A stretch of DNA of 64,000 nucleotides. Origin: Guyanagaster necrorhizus (taxonomy: Eukaryota > Basidiomycota > Agaricomycetes > Agaricales > Physalacriaceae). The position numbers were made by a program, and so were the translations under genes. The stretch covers positions 116,286 through 180,285 of the forward strand of contig NW_025064927.1 in assembly GCF_019112545.1 (NCBI RefSeq), in the 5' to 3' direction. The notes beneath the pieces are model-generated. The model had not been told where the DNA came from, did no database searches, and was given only the letters and a program-made list of their open reading frames with translations. Shown piece after piece: positions 1 through 9,940 of this stretch (positions are counted from its first letter, which is position 1; every line of letters starts with the position of its first letter).

Positions 1-75
1 GTAGTAGTCATACGTACCTCTGCCTTTAAGCAATTGACCGTCGTACTCAGTCTGGCCTATTATCCACTGCGTAAA

Positions 76-3000
76 AGTAACCTGCCTGCAACAAAATGTG
101 AGTCATGCATCACACTAATGACTTGGTAGCAAAGACCAATGCCAGAAAGGGAGAAAAAATATTTGAAGAGATGATACTGCCATAGGTCAGAATTTTCAGG
201 ATCTCTTCAATAAAGAAAATTTTGATGAACTTTCTAAACTCAAGCCTTGGAACAATGCTATCAAGCTGGTCCCAAATGCAAATACTAATCTTGACTGCAA
301 GATCTATCTTCTCAGCCAGCTGAAGCAACAGAAACTAAGCAAGTTTCTAGATAAAAACTTAATCAGTGGATGGATATGATCTTTCAAGTCTCTTATGGTG
401 TTTTCTTTTTTCTTTGTCAAAAAGAAGGACAGAAAGTTGCACCAAGTTCAAGACTATTAAAAACTCAATGAGATGATGATTAAGAACTGATATCTCTTGC
501 TGCTGAGCTTATAGACAAACTGCATGGGGTGAAATACTATTCAAAGTTGAAGATGCAGTAGAGATACAATAATATTCACATTAAAGAAGGAGACAAATGA
601 AAGGTGGTATTTTGAACCAATCAGAAATTATTTGAACTGACTGTGATATTCTTCAGGCTCACCAATTCCCCTGCCACCTTCCAATAGATAATGAATGATG
701 TCTTCAAAGATTTCATCACCATAAGAAAGGTCACTATCTATCTTGATGATATTTTAATCATGTCTGATGATCAAGAAGAACATTGGTGACTGGTTCAACA
801 GGTCCTCACATTAATGAGAAAACACAGACTATACCTCAAGGTGGAGAAGTGCAAGTTTGAGATGCTTGAGACAGAGTATCTGGATATAATCATCAGTAAA
901 GAAAGTATTTGGATGGATCCTATTAAAGTCCAAAACATTGCTGAATGGCCTAAACCCACTAAAAAGAAGGAATTACAGTCATTCTTGAGGTTCACCAACT
1001 TTTACCAATACTTCATCAAGAACTACAGTAAAATTATATGTTCAATGACTCAATTAATGGATAACATCCTCTGGTCCTGAGAGACAACTTAAATTGATGC
1101 ATTCACCTATCTGAAGAAGCAACTGGCTGAAGATATAATACTATCTATCCTGATAGCTAACAGAAAGTTCCAGATAAAGGTAGACTCTAGTAACAGCATT
1201 ATTAAAGTGGTCCTCTCTCAAGAGCAGAATAGAAAGTGAAGACTGATCACATTCCTTTCAAAGGTGCTCACAATCACCAAGCAGAATTATAAAATCTATA
1301 ACAAGAAAATACTAGCCATTATGCTCATCCTAGCCAAGTGGTGGCACTATTTTATGAGTGCCACTCAATGATTCAAAATATGGATTGATCATCAAAATCT
1401 TCAGTACTTCTGACTCCTTCAAAAGCTGAACCAATGACAAGTATGATAGATCACTGAGTTGGCAAAATATGATTTTCTGCTCTAACACAAAGTGGAAACT
1501 GCAAATTGAAAGACCAACTTATTCAGTCAATAAGCAGACTATGACTAAAAAAAAGACAATAATAGGAAGATGGTGGTCCTAAAGGCCAAGCATTTCAGAG
1601 CCATAATCATGTCAACCAAGAAGAAAGCATATAAGCATATTAAAAGTGCTACTAGGCAAACAGAATTGTAGGATCAGAAAATCACTCTGTCAATCAACCA
1701 CAGCTGAGGAATAATGAAAAATGGTGATCTCATCTATTATAACAACCAAATCTACATACTCCAAGATCAGGTCCTCTGAGGTGAGATCATTGTCTGCTCT
1801 CATAATCATATCACTGTAGAATATCCAGAGATCCTAAAGACTGCAGAAATTATCTTGCATAAATACTGGTAGCTAAAACTGAAGGGAGACATAGAAAAAT
1901 ATGTCAGATATGTGAAATCTGTCAATATATGAAGGCCAGTACCTAAGCCAAAGTGGTCTCACTGCACCCAAATGAAATACTAGTAAAGCTATAGATACAC
2001 ATATCAGTAGACATGATCACTAGCCTACCAGAATGTCAAGGCTATGACACAATCATCATTATAGTCAACTGATTTTTAAAAGTGATAATCTCATTTGCTT
2101 GCTCAATAGAACTGTCATCAGAGGGGTGAGCAAAGATCCTATGAGATGAGATGTATATGAAGTACAGCATGCCTCAGATCATTATTTTGGACTGAGGATC
2201 ACAGTTTATCTCAAAATTCATGACAGACCTATACTATCTCCTACAGATCTGGAGTAATGCCTCTATCACTTACCATCCATAAACATATGAGCAAACAGAG
2301 CATGTTAATTAGGAGATAGAAAAATACCTTCAGATATTTATTAACCATCAACAGGATGATTGGACCAAATGATTGACATTAGCAGCCTTTCAATACAATA
2401 ACTGTGTCCACTCAGCAACAGGGAAAACCCTATTTTTCATTAACTATAGATGACATCCCCATATTATTAACTTCTTGAGACACTCAACCTCAATCCTGGC
2501 CTCTTTGAACTTTATAAACTATATGACTAAAATTCACAATGAAACTAAAACCATACTAGAAAAAGCAGCCACCACTATAAAAAGGCAGTATAATGCACAC
2601 TGACACTCCACTGTTGAGTATACCATTGGTGATAGAGTCTGACTCAACACCATCAATCTCAAAAAGAAAGCTCACCAACAAGTGCATTGAACCTTTTGCT
2701 ATCACAATAAAAGTTAGAGCATTCTCTTGTCATTTAATGCTTCTAGCAATCTGGAAGATCTATCTGATCTTCAATGAGATACTTCTTACTCTCTATTATG
2801 CTCTCATCTTCTCAAACCAAAAACAGCTTCTCTGCTACCTCCAGACCTTATTGACAGAGAAGAATTTTATGAGGTTGAAACAATCTTCAACTCTTGCCTC
2901 CATCCAGTTTAAGAGCATTGCAGGGCTGGATGCTCAACAACAATGGACTATCTTGTCAAATAGAAGAGGTATGATTCTAAATCAAATGAGTGGGTCAATG

Positions 3001-3576
3001 AAAAATGCATGACTGCTGATGATATGATCACTATATATCATGACTGCTATTGCAATCTCTCCTCTTAATATCACTATTAGAATGATAGTCTTAACAGGAG
3101 GGTAATGTTATAACTTTTCTGCTTATCTTTTATCTTATCTCATCTTATCTCACTTATCTTATTATATCAGTGTCTATCTTATCTCAGGCACTTCATAATC
3201 ACAGACCAGTTGCTATGATTATATCAGATAACTCACACTATTATACTATGATATATGTCAAATGCCTTGACAACAGACAATACCTATTATTTTATGCACA
3301 ACTACTATGCCCAATAGTACTGTATTCTAAGAGAATACAATAAGTAGGACTATATTTATCATTCTTCAAAATGTATATAAATAGTATAGCTCTCACTATA
3401 GTAGATTAGCTTCAAGCTAAAGTTCATTTATACCACTTCTTCTCTCAAGCCTAGCTTGCAACAGACCTTGAATGCATATACTTCAAGCACACTAAGTAGA
3501 CTCTAGCATGACTGTATAAACTTGATACAGTGCTAGTTTATTATGTGCTTGAATCATATGCTGAGCAGGTTTAACA
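76..3576 (+). mobile_element. Degenerate Ty3/gypsy retroelement, polyprotein plus 3' LTR
   Basis: Conceptual translation across stops and frameshifts shows the reverse transcriptase catalytic box YLDD followed by ILIMS at about 739-765. RNase H motifs follow near 1310-1400, then a zinc-finger-like integrase N-terminus (HNHITVEYPEILK) near 1800. Integrase-like sequence continues to about 2500. The order RT, RNase H, integrase is that of Ty3/gypsy. The longest surviving open stretches are only about 90-140 codons, so the copy cannot be autonomous. A purine-rich tract (aacaggagggtaa) precedes the LTR. The 5' LTR and gag are not visible, so the element is truncated by the window start or by decay. 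Confidence 0.85.
3106..3576 (+). repeat. Long terminal repeat of the first gypsy element
   Basis: The putative LTR opens with TGTTA immediately after the polypurine tract and closes with TAACA at about 3572-3576, giving an inverted-repeat end typical of fungal gypsy LTRs. A TATA-like tract (tatataaatag) lies near 3374 where the LTR promoter would be. The matching 5' copy is outside or lost, so the ends are inferred from position and terminal motif rather than from comparing two copies. Confidence 0.55.
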
Positions 3577-4970
3577 AAAGCAAGCACTCAGAATTGAGCA
3601 GCATCCATATGCTCCAATGAGATCTCTTCTGATAAATAAAGGATGATCTCTATTGACATGATAGGATTCTTTTCCAAGTCCAAGGAGCATGATGCTATTT
3701 TAGCTGTGATAGACTGATTTTCTAAGAGGCTTATTCTTATTGTGACAAACATGAACTTGAATGCAGAAGAATGGGCATGCCTTTTTTAAAATCATGTATA
3801 TACTCATTATGAGCTTTCTAACAAGATCATTTCAGATTGCAGCCCTCAATTCATCTCATTTTTTATCAATAAATTATACAAGTTGCTGAGAATTATAGGA
3901 AATCCCTCCACCATATATCATCTCTAGACAGGCAGATAAAGCAGATCAATCAGAAGATTGAAAAGTATCTCAAGATATTCATAAATCACAGACAGAATGA
4001 CTGGATAGAATAGCTCTCTTTAGCAGAATTCACTTGTAATAACTATGAAAACTTGGCAATAGGCTTCAGCCCATTCTTGAATACTGAAACACATCTGAAT
4101 ACTGAGATGAACCTCTTATGAAAGGAAAGCCAAGTACTCTGGGCAAAAGACTTTATGGCAGAGATGAAGGAAATTTATGATGAGACTAAATGTGCACTGT
4201 GTAAGGCAGCAGAGTCAATAAAAAGACAGTACAATAAAGAGAGGTTGCCAGCAAAAGACTACTAGCTGAATGACTTGGTTATGCTAAATATAAAGAACTT
4301 GAAGATGGACAGAACAATAAAGAAACTGAACAACAAATTCAGAGACCTCTTCAAGATTGCAAAGAAAGTAGATGACAGAGCATATAAATTGTCTTTTCCA
4401 AAGACTTAGAAAATTCATCCAGTCTTCAACAAAAGTCTACTCAAGCTATTCCAACCAGCAGAGTTCTCTAATCAGCAGATGCCACCATCATCTAAACCAG
4501 TGGTTATTGATAATAAAGATGAGTATAAGATAAATGTGATTCTTGATGACAAAATCTGTTACTAAAAACAATGGTTTTTGGTTTATTTCAAGGGCTATGG
4601 CAATGAGAAGAACCAGTGGTATGCAAAAAAGAACCTTTCATATGCCAAGAGGCTTATAGTGAAGTATTGTGCAGTATAGAACTCACTTGCAGCAGTCAAT
4701 TTTGCTAAGCTAGAATGACTGATGTTTGACAAAATAGACTTTATCAGAATCCAGAAGCTCCTTTTTAAGCTTAAATGTCAACTGTTTGAACACAAAAAGC
4801 TCTATATACAAAAGGATATTGATGATGTCAAGGCAGAGACCTTCACTATTTAAAAATATCCCTTAGAGGACTTGCAACACCTCTGTGGAGATTAGCAGGC
4901 AGGATGAGGCTCATACCTTATTCTCTAGGCTGCTCTAAGCAATCAGAGATGATTGCCTTGAGGAGAGAGT
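3577..4970 (+). mobile_element. 3' half of a second chromovirus: integrase core and chromodomain
   Basis: Translated fragments give an integrase C-terminal region (about 3830-4460, for example CALCKAAESIKRQYNKERLP) followed by a chromodomain near 4490-4650. Its diagnostic segments are KPVVIDNKDEY, WFLVYFKGYGNEKNQW and KKNLSYAKRL, including the conserved tryptophans of the chromodomain fold. An integrase C-terminal chromodomain defines the chromovirus branch of Ty3/gypsy. The RT half is absent, so this is a 5'-truncated copy abutting the LTR of the first element. Stops and CpG loss are pervasive and no product is expected. Confidence 0.8.
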
Positions 4971-4971
4971 A

Positions 4972-5216
4972 ATATTATGATTTTTATCTCTAATCATAAC
5001 CTTCAGCCCCTGTTTGCACTCACCAACACTTGATAAGCTGACACTTATAAAAGCCTGATATATTCTGACAAACCCCAAGTGCAGTTCAGCCTTGGCCACA
5101 GAGAAACCTCACAACAGCCACATGAAACCACAGATAATAATGCTATAATGATACTATAGCTACACCTTACTTATTAACATACAATAAGCAGCTGGTATCA
5201 GCATGCTGACCACTAC
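4972..5216 (+). repeat. LTR-like end of the second chromovirus
   Basis: A polypurine tract (gaggagagagtaa) precedes TATTATGA..., probably a decayed TGTTA start. A TATA-like stretch (acttataaaag) lies near 5045 and the block runs to about 5215 (…ctaca). The length of roughly 245 bp differs from the about 470 bp LTR at 3106-3576, so the two elements belong to different families. Only one copy is visible, so the borders are approximate. Confidence 0.4.
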
Positions 5217-6630
5217 ATCCCCATGCCCTTTTCATAATAGATGCTATAGCTTATGGGAAACTTGTTATAATAATGGTATTGTAAAACAATAGTAGCATAA
5301 GTATCTGATAGCAGGATTATTATTATAAAGACAATGAGTAGTAGACACAACAATGGGACAATAGTCACCTGTACAGTGCAGGGTTTCTTAGACAGTATTT
5401 AAGACAGTAGTATATGACAATATACTCTGGTCTTGAGCTAAGGTTAATATACTGACTAAACTCCTTGACTACTTGGTGCAACTACCACTGTTAGTATTCA
5501 TGCTAGTGGTTACAGCATAGTCTATCAACTTCTCTATCTCATACCACCTATCATCATCCTTTATCTCATTATCCTCATCATCATCTTGCTTCACAGACTT
5601 CAGTTAGTGTCAGACTCTGGTGATCACAGTGCTAAACATTTGTGATTGTTTGGTCATTACCTGTTGTAAAGACAGATTCCAAGGGTAGAGAGCATTTTTG
5701 CAGGCCTCTGTGTGACTCTTGAGGTTGTCACAATCTCTGTCAACACAGAGATACAGAGCTCCACTCATCCATGAAGAGGGATTGCCAGTGCCATCTCTGT
5801 CTCAGTGCTAAGTCTCAGCTGATGCTGATTCATGAGAGACATCAGTGCCAGATGTCTCTTCTTCATTCCCACTTTCATCCTACATTCCTAAGTGAGATGA
5901 GCTCCACTTTCTCACTGTCAATCTTTTCTGACCATCAATCCCAGGCTTCAAGGCTTCACCTCCTTCTTCACCTATCAGTAGCTCCTGTTGCCTGGTGAGG
6001 CTCCACCTCTTCATTTATCTCACAATTGGCTCACTCAAGTAGTCTTGGCTTCACCAGACTTAACCAATCCTCATTCAGTATTACTGGACCATTATTGTAC
6101 AAGTCATTGAGTTTTTTGTCCCCTATCCACCTCTCTCTTGTATTACTAGATAGCCATTCACATGTTGCAATTAATTTGAGGGCAGTCTCTGAGGCCCTCA
6201 TGCCAAACATTTGTGATTGTTTGATCATTACTGACAGCATACTAAGCATCAGCAGATTATGATTAGAGGCTAAAATCATGACAAAAAGTATCTTTTCAAA
6301 GTAACCAACTTTCTCCAACTTGCTCTATACCCATCAAATACAAAGAAGCAAGCTCCATGTATAGTACATTGCAACATCTGTGCTTCATTTACTATACAGA
6401 GAAGGCTTATCTCCCAGTTCTCTCTGCCTTTATTAGCCATTTACCAAATAAATAGGTACACCTCTTACTACTCAGTATCAACCCTTGGATTATCATAAAG
6501 AAAGGCTGATGGTCAATAAAAGCCTTTCTATTACATTGGCACAAAGTTGAAGAGATTCTTACTCTTCATAGGTGATGCAATGGACAGATTTACATCTATC
6601 AAAAACTCTGTAACTCATTCATCCTCAATG
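5217..6630. mobile_element. Unidentified CpG-free transposon remnant
   Basis: No intact gene. A minus-strand open stretch at 6031-6318 (95 codons, for example ATCEWLSSNTRERWIGDKKL) reads like a protein fragment, but I do not recognise its family. A near-identical motif of about 27 bp (aaacatttgtgattgtttg then g/a, then tcattac) occurs near 5635 and again near 6206, which suggests duplicated element sequence. CpG is absent as in the rest of the block. It may be a third element or part of the second. Confidence 0.4.
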
Positions 6631-6712
6631 TAATATATATAAAAGGGAAACATACAATAGTTAAATTTAAATTGATACCAATTGTATGTCAACCCCAAAG
6701 TATCTACCGGCC

Positions 6713-7005
6713 TCATTGTTTTAGGAAACGGGGAGCAGCTTGTGCCCACGCATCTACGAGATAGTTTGACCAGAATAGCAGCCAGGTCATGGTCCATGTC
6801 CACCTCCAACCTTGAGTCCAAAAACGTGACGAAACGCATCCTCGGCAAGAGCGCCAATCGCACTGACTAGGAACAAACATCCAGAGTCCCAAAATTGGGC
6901 ACGATGACCCATACCCACACGCCGAAGTAATGAACCAAGGCAGACACGGTGAAGGAGCCGAAGACCACCGCGACACGCAATAGTCAACCTAAATTCGGCA
7001 ATCAC
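6713..7005 (-). pseudogene. Wax-synthase-like (MBOAT family) C-terminal relic in three frames
   Basis: On the minus strand three consecutive frames give LLRVAVVFGSFTVSALVHYF, then QFWDSGCLFLVSAIGALAED followed by AFRHVFGLKVGG, then WTWTMTWLLFWSNYLVDAWA. Read together these match the C-terminal pattern of fungal wax-synthase-domain proteins: a conserved His in SALVHYF, a GxxFLV..GAL.E helix, and a terminal W.M.W...W...L.D.W helix. Two frameshifts and the missing N-terminus make it a pseudogene. It lies exactly between the CpG-free block and the sterol desaturase gene, and it retains CpG, so it decayed as unique DNA. The family call is from memory of the motif pattern. Confidence 0.5.
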
Positions 7006-7336
7006 CGCTGTAAATACAATGAATTTCTTCCCAGCTGGATGTCAGAGTACTGCGCACCGGCATTTAGACGAACTTAGAGCTGACGCGGTGATCAAACGCG
7101 GTGGATGGACCTGAGGATGGATACAAGCCTAGTCGAGCCTAGCCTTGTCTGAGAAAATACTTGCAACTGCACGATATAAAGAACTGGAGATGTCGTACGA
7201 CGATGGCTGGCCCAGACAAAGAGAAAACAGTCCGTTTTTCCGGTTAAATCACGTGATGGAAAAGTGGTGCGACACACAAAAATAATATATAATAATAAAA
7301 GTTGAAAAAAAACGAGTTTGGGAACGAGCATCTAGC
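7006..7336 (+). promoter_or_regulatory. Upstream region of the sterol desaturase gene
   Basis: There is no credible coding sequence here. The last 60 bp before the ATG are AT-rich (aataatatataataataaaagttg) and probably hold the core promoter and 5' leader. No specific operator can be assigned by eye. Confidence 0.3.
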
Positions 7337-8334
7337 ATGGATTTCGTACTGAGCACTGCTGACGACCTTTTGCTCGACAAGGTCTGGGCTCGCATCCTCC
7401 CTCTCCATACAAATTCATCCGGTCTTTCCTACGAACAATGGGAACCGACAGTCTTATTGCCCGAAACTTCATCATGGCCTCGCGACTACATACCGCGTCA
7501 AATTATCTCTCTCTCCGTACTCACGTTGATTGGTATCCATGCATTGTATTTCATCTTTGCGTGGCTTTCATACACGTTCATCTTCAACCATGACATGATG
7601 CGCCATCCAAAATTCCTGCCCAATCAAGTCCATCTCGAAATAATGACCAGTGTGCGGGCATTCCCCGTCATGACCCTCCTTACCCTTCCATGGTTCCAAG
7701 CTGAAGTTATGGGCTACAGCAAGCTTTACGATGGTCTCGATACTTATGGCTGGCCATACTTGTTCGCCAGTGTTCCTTTGTAAGTTTCAGTGTTAACATC
7801 CCGCCTGGTACTGATGGACAGATAGATTCCTCTTGTTCACTGATTACTGCATTTACTGGGTGCATCGATGGTTGCATATCCCTTTCATCTACAAGGTTCT
7901 CCACAAACCTCACCATAAATGGATCAGTGCGTCCTTTTATTGCCAACCGAAATCCGATTTGCTAATGACAGTTATCAGTTCCATCTCCGTGGTCATCACA
8001 TGCCTTCCATCCAGTCGATGGCTATCTCCAGTCTGTCCCGTACCATCTATTCGTATTCCTCTTCCCTCTCCACCGCATGGTCTACCTCTGCCTCTTCGTG
8101 TTCGTCAACTTTTGGTCCATCTTTATTCATGACTCCGACATGGTCACCGGCCACCCGCTCGAGACCGTCATTAACGGTCCTGCGCATCACACTCTCCACC
8201 ATATATACTTTACGGTCAACTATGGCCAATACTTTACCTGGGCAGACAGGGTCGGCAATTCTTACCGACAGCCGGAAAAGAGCCTTGACCCGCTACTGGA
8301 GGTCCAGTTAAAGGGCAACAAAAAGGAGCAGTAA
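7337..8334 (+). CDS. ERG3: Delta(7)-sterol C-5(6)-desaturase, ERG3-like
   Basis: Three exons (7337-7779, 7826-7926, 7979-8334) join in frame to a 299-residue protein. It is an ER-membrane di-iron desaturase of the fatty acid hydroxylase superfamily that introduces the C5 double bond late in ergosterol synthesis. The histidine boxes are all present: HRWLH (HX3H), HKPHH (HX2HH) and HTLHH near the C-terminus, plus the family-typical [11 protein letters not shown]. Hydrophobic segments precede and follow the first box. The introns are 46 and 52 nt. The protein is somewhat shorter at the N-terminus than many ERG3 proteins. Its 3' end converges on the IND1-like gene with about 158 bp between stops. 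Confidence 0.9.
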
Positions 8335-8492
8335 TAACTTTACTAATATATAGATTACTTATTGATGATACCAGGCCGACGCGAGGGGATAATTACCTTG
8401 CGTGAAATGTGTATATTGTCGAGCAAAAAAATCAAGAATATTCTCACAAATCCAACTGTCCATAACTGTCCATCAAGCACGGAAATTGCTCC

Positions 8493-9713
8493 TCAAAGTG
8501 TAACATGTGATGGGGGTCGCTGCAATGTCGCCCAGACTTTTTCTGCTACACCTTTCATCGCCTCATTCCAAATCTTTCCTCCCACTTCATTCTCATTCCA
8601 CCCACTCAATGCATACGGTATTCCTGAATCTCCATCTTTGCTCACACCCGGAACTAAAGGGAGCTCGGCGAGTACATCCACCTCCATCTGCTTTGCAGCT
8701 TCATGAAATCTGTCCGGCGAACCAAAGAGGTAATGAGGTGTCGAGCAGTTTCCGCAGATGAAATGAGACTGATTCAGTATGAGACCGGTCACCTGCAAAC
8801 GTCGTAAGTAAATGCCGCCGCCTGCACGAAGAAACCACTAACAGGTACTGAAACTTTGCGAAACATTGAAATCCCCTTCTTCACGTCTGTTAGAGCGACG
8901 TCTTGCGGCGTCGATACGATAACGGAACCTACTTTCACATCAGTTTCCTTGCTTTAGACTCGAACGATAAGTGCTACTACTCGCCATCAACATTAACCAG
9001 CTGTCCGAGTGTTAATGGGACATCGCCAGTTCCAGGCGGCATATCTACCACCAGAATGTCCAGTCCGTGTCCACCACTTCCCCCAGTCCAATCCACGTCG
9101 AATAACAGCTGCTGTACAGCTTTCTGCACCATCAGCCCCCGCCATACTACTGCTGTATCGATGCCTTTTGGTAAGAGGTACCCCATTGACATCGTGGATA
9201 GTCCGTGGTTGGTTACAGGCAGGAGTGCACCAGCTGCGGTACCATATAAAGATAAAGAAGCGTTGAAGGCTTATACACGCACATTCAGTGAGATGAGGCT
9301 CTCCCGCATGAACTAGACCCATAAGTGTGGGTATTGACGGTCCGAATATGTCCAGATCAAGAATACCGACTCGTAGACGCGATGGAAGCATTGCCAGTGC
9401 GAATGCGAGGTTTACTATGAGGACATGAGACACTGCTTGTTACAACTATTGACGAATCTAACGTACCAGTGACTGTGCTCTTCCCTACACCTCCCTTTCC
9501 GCTAGCAACTGCAAGGACCTTTTTGACATTGGGTATACCTCTCTTCGCTGGGGGACCCGTTCTCCGTGGAATTTGCGGAGGCACAGTTTTCTGTCTGGGA
9601 AGACCCTTTTAAATCAGTCGAGATATATACAGTTCAGTGCGGAAATTTCTCACTAGAGGATTTTCATGTAAATGTATGGCAGAATTGCTGAATAGCCGTC
9701 GACACGATATCAT
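8493..9713 (-). CDS. IND1: Mitochondrial Fe-S P-loop ATPase, IND1/NUBPL type
   Basis: Six exons (9713-9654, 9605-9467, 9414-9283, 9233-8985, 8928-8843, 8792-8493) keep frame and give 321 residues. The start MISCRRLFSNSAIHLHE is an Arg-rich presequence, followed by the family's NPLGLPR. The deviant Walker A is GKGGVGKST. Later come DLDIFGPSIP, STMSMGYL, VVDMPPGTGD and IVSTPQDVAL, all hallmarks of the Mrp/NBP35 family. CGNC in the last exon is the conserved CxxC that carries a bridging 4Fe-4S cluster. Known family members deliver Fe-S clusters to respiratory complex I. The fourth intron (8984-8929) starts GC rather than GT (gcgagt). It is divergent from the 19-exon gene at 9941, sharing about 227 bp of upstream DNA. 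Confidence 0.9.
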
Positions 9714-9940
9714 GGTGGTGATGTTTTTCGTTTGAAAGAGACTCGGCCCGAAAAAAAATGCACAGCCACTTATTTTCTGTCTCTTCCATGGCCGCCCATC
9801 CTATTCCTCATTCTCAACTGTAATCCCTCCCGCATTCGTTTTGACTTGGAATCATCTCAAAGTATCCACAAACTCGGAAGTTTTCCGGCTGTCGCGTCGA
9901 AAGTCTTGTGCGACTTTGTTTCGACTGCCCACCAGCAACC
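9714..9940. promoter_or_regulatory. Shared divergent promoter between IND1-like gene and 19-exon gene
   Basis: The 227 bp between two divergent start codons contain pyrimidine-rich tracts and no ORF with support. The arrangement implies a bidirectional promoter region. No named motif is recognised. Confidence 0.4.

Larger units (their letters stand above)
72..6706. other. CpG-free, decayed transposon block
   Basis: Reading base by base I find CG at about position 70-71 and next at about 6707, and none in between. The genic DNA that follows is rich in CG. Many in-frame stops in the retroelement sit where CGA or CGN codons would be expected (TGA, CA-containing codons), which is the outcome of C-to-T change at CpG on both strands. 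The stretch is also AT-rich. This fits long-term CpG methylation and deamination, or a RIP-like process, confined to transposons. The block edge is sharp on the right, where unique genic sequence starts. Confidence 0.9.

Noticed and set aside
8047..8229. Minus-strand ORFs opposite ERG3 and other antisense ORFs over clear genes
   Set aside because: They are shadows of real coding frames with no independent motif.
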